DNA from: Dermanyssus gallinae | Lineage: Eukaryota > Arthropoda > Arachnida > Mesostigmata > Dermanyssidae | Reading direction: 5' to 3' | Assembly: GCA_003439945.1 (NCBI GenBank) | Contig: QVRM01006574.1 | Coordinates: 993,501-1,057,500 of the forward strand | Length of the DNA: 64,000 bases | In this document: positions 61,445 through 64,000 of the stretch, piece by piece | How the letters are laid out: every line of letters starts with the position of its first letter | Numbering within the stretch: position 1 is the first letter of the stretch | Notes under the pieces: generated by a model | The model's database searches: none | What the model was told of the DNA's origin: nothing | The model's input: the letters and a program-made list of their open reading frames with translations, nothing else | Made by a program: the position numbers and the translations under genes

Positions 61445-62942
61445 GAATTACAATGCCTGTGGGTTGATAAAGAACGCTCGTTAGCGTGCTGACGTCGAGT
61501 TAGGTCTCCCTGAAATTTACGCATTCACTATATGCGGCTTCTTTCTGCTGATTTTATGCATAACGCATAACATCAGCAGGTCAAGGAGTCGAGAGAGACA
61601 GAGAGAGAGAGATAAGTCAAAGGAGCATAGCTAATATAAGCTATGACTATTAAAAGCGACCCTTACGTACAACAAAAATGTACCTCAGATCATCGCATCT
61701 TTTCGAGGTAATGCCATCAGACTTTTCTCGGTGTGTGTGTGTGTATACGTGACCCCCGAGATTACATCTCAGGTAATTATTTTAGAGGGTCGGGGAAGAG
61801 ATCTTTCCGGAGTTTCCTTGCATATAACATATTCACGCGTTCCTTTATGTGTTCCTCTCTTTGTTTGGAACGGAGCCTTTTTGGCTATGTTCGGAAACGT
61901 TGTGCATTTCTGTGGGCTCTCTGTGACATCAAATCCTTGTTCTGTTCTAACGACGTGGAATGCCCAAGCATAGAACCCAGGTGCGCCATCTTCTTTTAAT
62001 GCGTTTTTAATACGTAAAATACGTATATGTAAGATCTTAAGATAATAAAACCATTCCCAGCGTGCGCGAACATAGGAAATGCATCGCCACACACAGGATC
62101 GCCCCTGCAATCGAATACATCAGAAGGCAGGTGAGCCGTCTGCGCCGTAGCTAACCCAGGACACGCAGCCAGGCTCCTTGCTGCTAGCTGCGGGTGGTGC
62201 ATGTGAATCCCCTTAAATGAGGCATGCCCAAAACCTCTCATATGATAAATTATCGCACCTTCTCCCGTAGTATCAAGTGTGCGTGTGTATTTAGTTATGG
62301 TATCATTGTTTACGATATTATATAGGGCAATCAATAATTCAAGTTCATGCGTTCGAGTCAAGCGAGCGAAAGCAAGGTATAGGACATGTCAAGAACTCAC
62401 GGAACTGTCCAGTCCGATAGTTAGTAACATTAGGAAGAACATCACTGAAAAGAACGCTGGAGATCCTGGCATTGCTGCAATGGCCTCGGGATAGACGGCG
62501 AACACAAGACCAGGTCCCTCCGTCGCCACTTTGCTAATTTCTACGTTAGCTCTGAAAGGGCCAAATACACAACAGAAAAATGCACTTGTTTATGCATAGT
62601 GACTTAAAAACGACCGTCCCAGTGGCTCTAGACGATGCCGGAAATAAATCTTATTTGGTAGCCTTTTTAATGCGTTTAGCGCATATATATATGTATGTAT
62701 ATATATGTATATTGCAGTTTGGGAGACACATAGTTGCACGCATGCCTATGATTCACACATTTAATATACAGCGTATTTGTAGTGTTGAGCAAAACATATA
62801 CCTATCGATCTTTAATGCCTATAGCTATATTGGTAAAACCTTTTTTAAACGATAGCGCAGTATAGTGAGCGTGGAAATACAGTGCGGAACATGTTAGCTT
62901 TGACAAGATGTTAAGCGTCTATACGTAATATCATCTGTCATG

Positions 62943-62982
<40 letters not shown>

Positions 62983-63846
62983 GTAGGTCGCTGATTAAGT
63001 AAACAGAATTTCTACGAAATCACGCCACAAGCAACGTTGTAGTAAATGGTGGGAGAGTAACTCCGTCTCTCTCGCATATCAAGTTTAAGGCAAATGTGAA
63101 GGTTAGGTTATATGTGGCATAACTTTTTGTTGTATGAGCATGTCATCACTTGATTTTGTTTTATTTGAGCATTTACACTGAACATGTCAGAATTTGTCGT
63201 AGATATAGAGAAACACGAGTTTCGTCCCGTGATTAGGCATTTTTATTTTAAGAACTAGATGGCTGCGCAAGTCGAAGCCGAGTTGGACAAAGTTTCCCAG
63301 AATTCCACTAGCGGCGACAGTTTTAGATGAGTAAATTCAAATATGTCCAGAACTCAACTTAACGTGAAGCGCACCTAGAGACGCTCAGTTAAGGTCACTT
63401 CCCCAGAAAGGTTGAAATTATCAGTTGTATCGTCACGGAAGATTGGTAGGTAGAGATAGTGGGCATCTCAGTAGGTGGGGTGCCTATTCTACTCTTCAGC
63501 CCATTCATCCCGAGGAAAACACGAAGATGTAGAACATGCCACGAAGTATGACTTCGACCCATGAACAAGACTTATTATTTTTAGTACTCGATATATATAT
63601 ATATATATATATAGTTGACGAAAACGCTAAGGCAGTTTGAAGATGTGGATGAATACTTGGATGATTGTCGACCTACCGGTGAGCCATGAAGCCGAGCACG
63701 GAGAAGATCACGAAGCCGGCAAGAAACGATGTCGCCGAATTAATTGCTGACGTGAGAACGGCATCCCGGAGCACGTTATTGTGGAACTTGTTGTACGACG
63801 AGAACGCCAGCAAAACACCAAAGCCCGGCCCCAGAGAGAAGAAGAC
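52433..63846 (-). CDS. Sodium/chloride-dependent neurotransmitter transporter, monoamine (DAT/NET-like) group, C-terminal half, 6 exons
   Basis: SLC6 carriers couple Na+ and Cl- gradients to uptake of a transmitter across the plasma membrane through 12 TM helices of the LeuT fold. Exons 63846-63677, 62551-62401, 61313-61185, 60707-60608, 53042-52942 and 52603-52433 join in frame into 274 residues from TM6 to about TM12. All introns are GT-AG. Signatures seen are [20 protein letters not shown] (TM6 and loop), [20 protein letters not shown] (EL4), [20 protein letters not shown] (TM8; D-S-S of the Na2 site, S in the substrate pocket), SCTEGG and [14 protein letters not shown]. The DSSFGGSEA, SCTxGG and VSWIYG blocks are those of dopamine/norepinephrine transporters rather than serotonin, GABA or proline carriers. 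The 5' exons (TM1-5) lie right of the window and the C-terminal exon is not securely found. Exact substrate cannot be set without TM1 and TM3. Confidence 0.93.
52942..53042 (-). CDS. Transporter exon with IL5 and TM11
   Basis: The acceptor is CCATTTACAG. The exon encodes [20 protein letters not shown] and then [14 protein letters not shown]. The donor is GTACGA in phase 0. Confidence 0.94.
53088..53520. repeat. About 430-bp repeat, copy B
   Basis: Collinear with 51810-52180 in the same orientation; the two copies bracket two transporter exons. The end at 53468-53500 also forms an inverted match with 53571-53592 (CATTCTACCCTGATTAGG). Confidence 0.65.
53600..53745. repeat. 145-bp interspersed repeat, copy 2
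   Basis: Same family and orientation as 40986-41131 (T-run, CTGTTTTCTCCGGGTGGCAA, through CTATCGCCTGTGTCTA), again with (TA)n on both sides. Confidence 0.8.
54066..54197. repeat. AT-rich inverted-repeat element (MITE-like)
   Basis: The left arm 54066-54120 and right arm 54147-54197 are inverted copies of about 50 bp, including a near-exact core around ATTAGATATATCGT and AAAGTAATT. There is no ORF. It resembles a small fold-back or MITE in the transporter intron. Confidence 0.75.
54198..55846. other. Intronic DNA, no exon seen
   Basis: Part of the transporter intron between 53043 and 60607. Contains a small perfect hairpin at about 54909-54934 (GTAATACACCC and GGGTGTATTAC) and (TA)n at 55140-55181. 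A plus-strand open stretch at 54538-54798 has no recognised domain. Confidence 0.5.
55847..56122 (-). CDS. Unassigned protein-like open stretch inside the transporter intron
   Basis: The minus strand reads [20 protein letters not shown], then [20 protein letters not shown] and [20 protein letters not shown] before a stop. It is non-repetitive and protein-like. About 70 bp upstream a separate open piece ends at CTGCG|GTAAGC, a good donor, so two exons of a nested or alternative transcript are conceivable. There is no resemblance to SLC6 or any family I know. Confidence 0.27.
   Translation of the reverse strand: MVSESQPVENVETKDSEASVEQSRFSLGLRLSLTSTCLPTSFTATLRQGKNKIAVPDVSGSQNKPLYVLGYFAYASDNYCVRLRQLLKFLT
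56280..56536. repeat. (TA)n tracts beside the TIR element
   Basis: (TA)n at 56280-56307 and 56510-56536. The second directly supplies the TA target of the element starting at 56537. Confidence 0.85.
56537..60459. mobile_element. Non-autonomous Tc1/mariner-like element with ~480-bp inverted repeats, interrupted by a retrotransposon
   Basis: The ends read TA-CAGGGTCATTCATCTTG at 56535 and the reverse complement at 60461, giving a TA target duplication and the CAGGG terminus usual for Tc1/mariner elements. The left repeat runs 56537 to about 57018 and the right about 59975-60459, matching with scattered differences. With the retrotransposon removed, only some 190 bp lies between the repeats, so no transposase is encoded. 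That internal piece (about 59828-59915) is itself a third partial copy of the terminal region, showing an earlier rearrangement. Confidence 0.88.
57035..59785 (+). mobile_element. APE-type non-LTR retrotransposon (R1/I-like), 5'-truncated, inactivated
   Basis: It is flanked by the 15-bp duplication ATAGTTGTTATGTTT at 57020-57034 and 59786-59800. It encodes, in order, the C-terminal part of an AP-like endonuclease ([13 protein letters not shown], then [18 protein letters not shown] and a GLRRHIPMG block at 57300-57570) and a reverse transcriptase (58440-59060: [61 protein letters not shown]). A C-terminal Cys/His cluster ([16 protein letters not shown], about 59613-59660) follows. The frame is broken near 57290, by stops at 58219 and 58364, and by a shift in the G-run at 59352. 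There is no poly(A) tail; it ends TTAATAAACCATAATA. Confidence 0.92.
60608..60707 (-). CDS. Transporter exon with TM10
   Basis: The acceptor is GTGGCACAG. The exon encodes [20 protein letters not shown] and then [13 protein letters not shown]. The donor is GTATGT in phase 1. The following intron is 7.6 kb and contains the nested transposons. Confidence 0.95.
60708..61184 (-). other. Transporter intron
   Basis: Contains (TA)n at 60786-60805; otherwise unremarkable AT-rich DNA. Confidence 0.8.
61185..61313 (-). CDS. Transporter exon with TM8 end and TM9
   Basis: The acceptor is GGAGTTTAG. The exon encodes [20 protein letters not shown], then [20 protein letters not shown] and CTE. The donor is GTATGT in phase 0. 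Confidence 0.95.
61314..62400 (-). other. Transporter intron with microsatellites
   Basis: (TA)n at 61401-61441, GA-rich at 61590-61612, (GT)n at 61731-61744. An imperfect palindrome lies near 61545-61579. Open stretches at 61731-62361 match no known family. Confidence 0.7.
62401..62551 (-). CDS. Transporter exon with EL4 and TM8
   Basis: The acceptor is CCCTTTCAG. The exon encodes [20 protein letters not shown], then [20 protein letters not shown] and [11 protein letters not shown]. The donor is GTGAGT in phase 0. Confidence 0.95.
62552..63676 (-). other. Transporter intron
   Basis: (TA)n at 62947-62981 and 63591-63613. No other coding content was recognised. Confidence 0.7.
63677..63846 (-). 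CDS. Transporter exon with TM6b-TM7
   Basis: The acceptor is TATGTGCAACAG. The exon encodes [20 protein letters not shown], then [10 protein letters not shown] and [20 protein letters not shown]. The conserved Asn of TM7 (INSAT) and the Ser of FFSLG belong to the chloride site. The donor is GTAGGT in phase 2. Confidence 0.95.
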
Positions 63847-64000
63847 CTGTTGCACATAAACAGCCATTATTGGCGAGTAATACAGTCAACCTGACGGCAT
63901 GCTTAACTGTTCGACTAGAGTTAGCCAAGGATGGCCCATTATATACCGACTGCAATCCATTACTTTTGTTAACCCTAGTACCGATTCTGGTAACATTTTC

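Overview
The window is eukaryotic nuclear DNA. Genes are split by GT-AG introns of 0.2 to about 12 kb, coding density is very low, and long (TA)n tracts and (CAA/TTG)n runs recur throughout. The recognisable proteins (a dopamine-transporter-like SLC6 carrier, a neuferricin, a topoisomerase III alpha) are animal proteins. The style of introns, microsatellites and retroelements fits an arthropod, perhaps a chelicerate such as a mite; that assignment is inference only.

Three genes are supported with confidence, all on the minus strand. (1) At the left edge, 520-607, is the first coding exon of a topoisomerase III alpha gene that runs off the window. (2) From 14437 down to 7300 is a complete seven-exon gene for neuferricin (CYB5D2 family, cytochrome-b5-like heme domain). 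All six exon junctions keep the frame and give a 294-residue protein. (3) From 63846 down to at least 52433 are six exons of a sodium/chloride-dependent neurotransmitter transporter of the monoamine (DAT/NET-like) group, covering TM6 to about TM12. Its 5' half lies beyond the right edge, and its last exon is either far downstream (a weak candidate at 39577-39780) or was not recognised. Nothing suggests that the three genes act together.

The stretch 14.5-39 kb holds no confident exon. It contains an imperfect 112-bp inverted repeat around a (TA)43 loop at 15.5-15.8 kb, a CAA-rich and partly GC-rich block at 18.7-25.5 kb that could be regulatory or 5'-leader DNA, tRNA-like SINE bodies, a perfect 27-bp hairpin at 31.9 kb, and two unassigned open stretches.

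Mobile DNA is conspicuous. At 56537-60459, inside an 7.6-kb transporter intron, a Tc1/mariner-like non-autonomous element with roughly 480-bp terminal inverted repeats and a TA target duplication has been invaded by an APE-type non-LTR retrotransposon (57035-59785, 15-bp target duplication). A shorter copy of the same retrotransposon sits inverted at 36346-37087. A CR1/jockey-like reverse transcriptase relic lies at about 2695-3720. Several interspersed repeats occur in pairs (41.0/53.6 kb, 51.8/53.1 kb, 0.4/32.9 kb), often directly beside (TA)n tracts. Several short open stretches with protein-like composition (25154, 36066, 42502, 42130, 44170, 56122) are listed as tentative.
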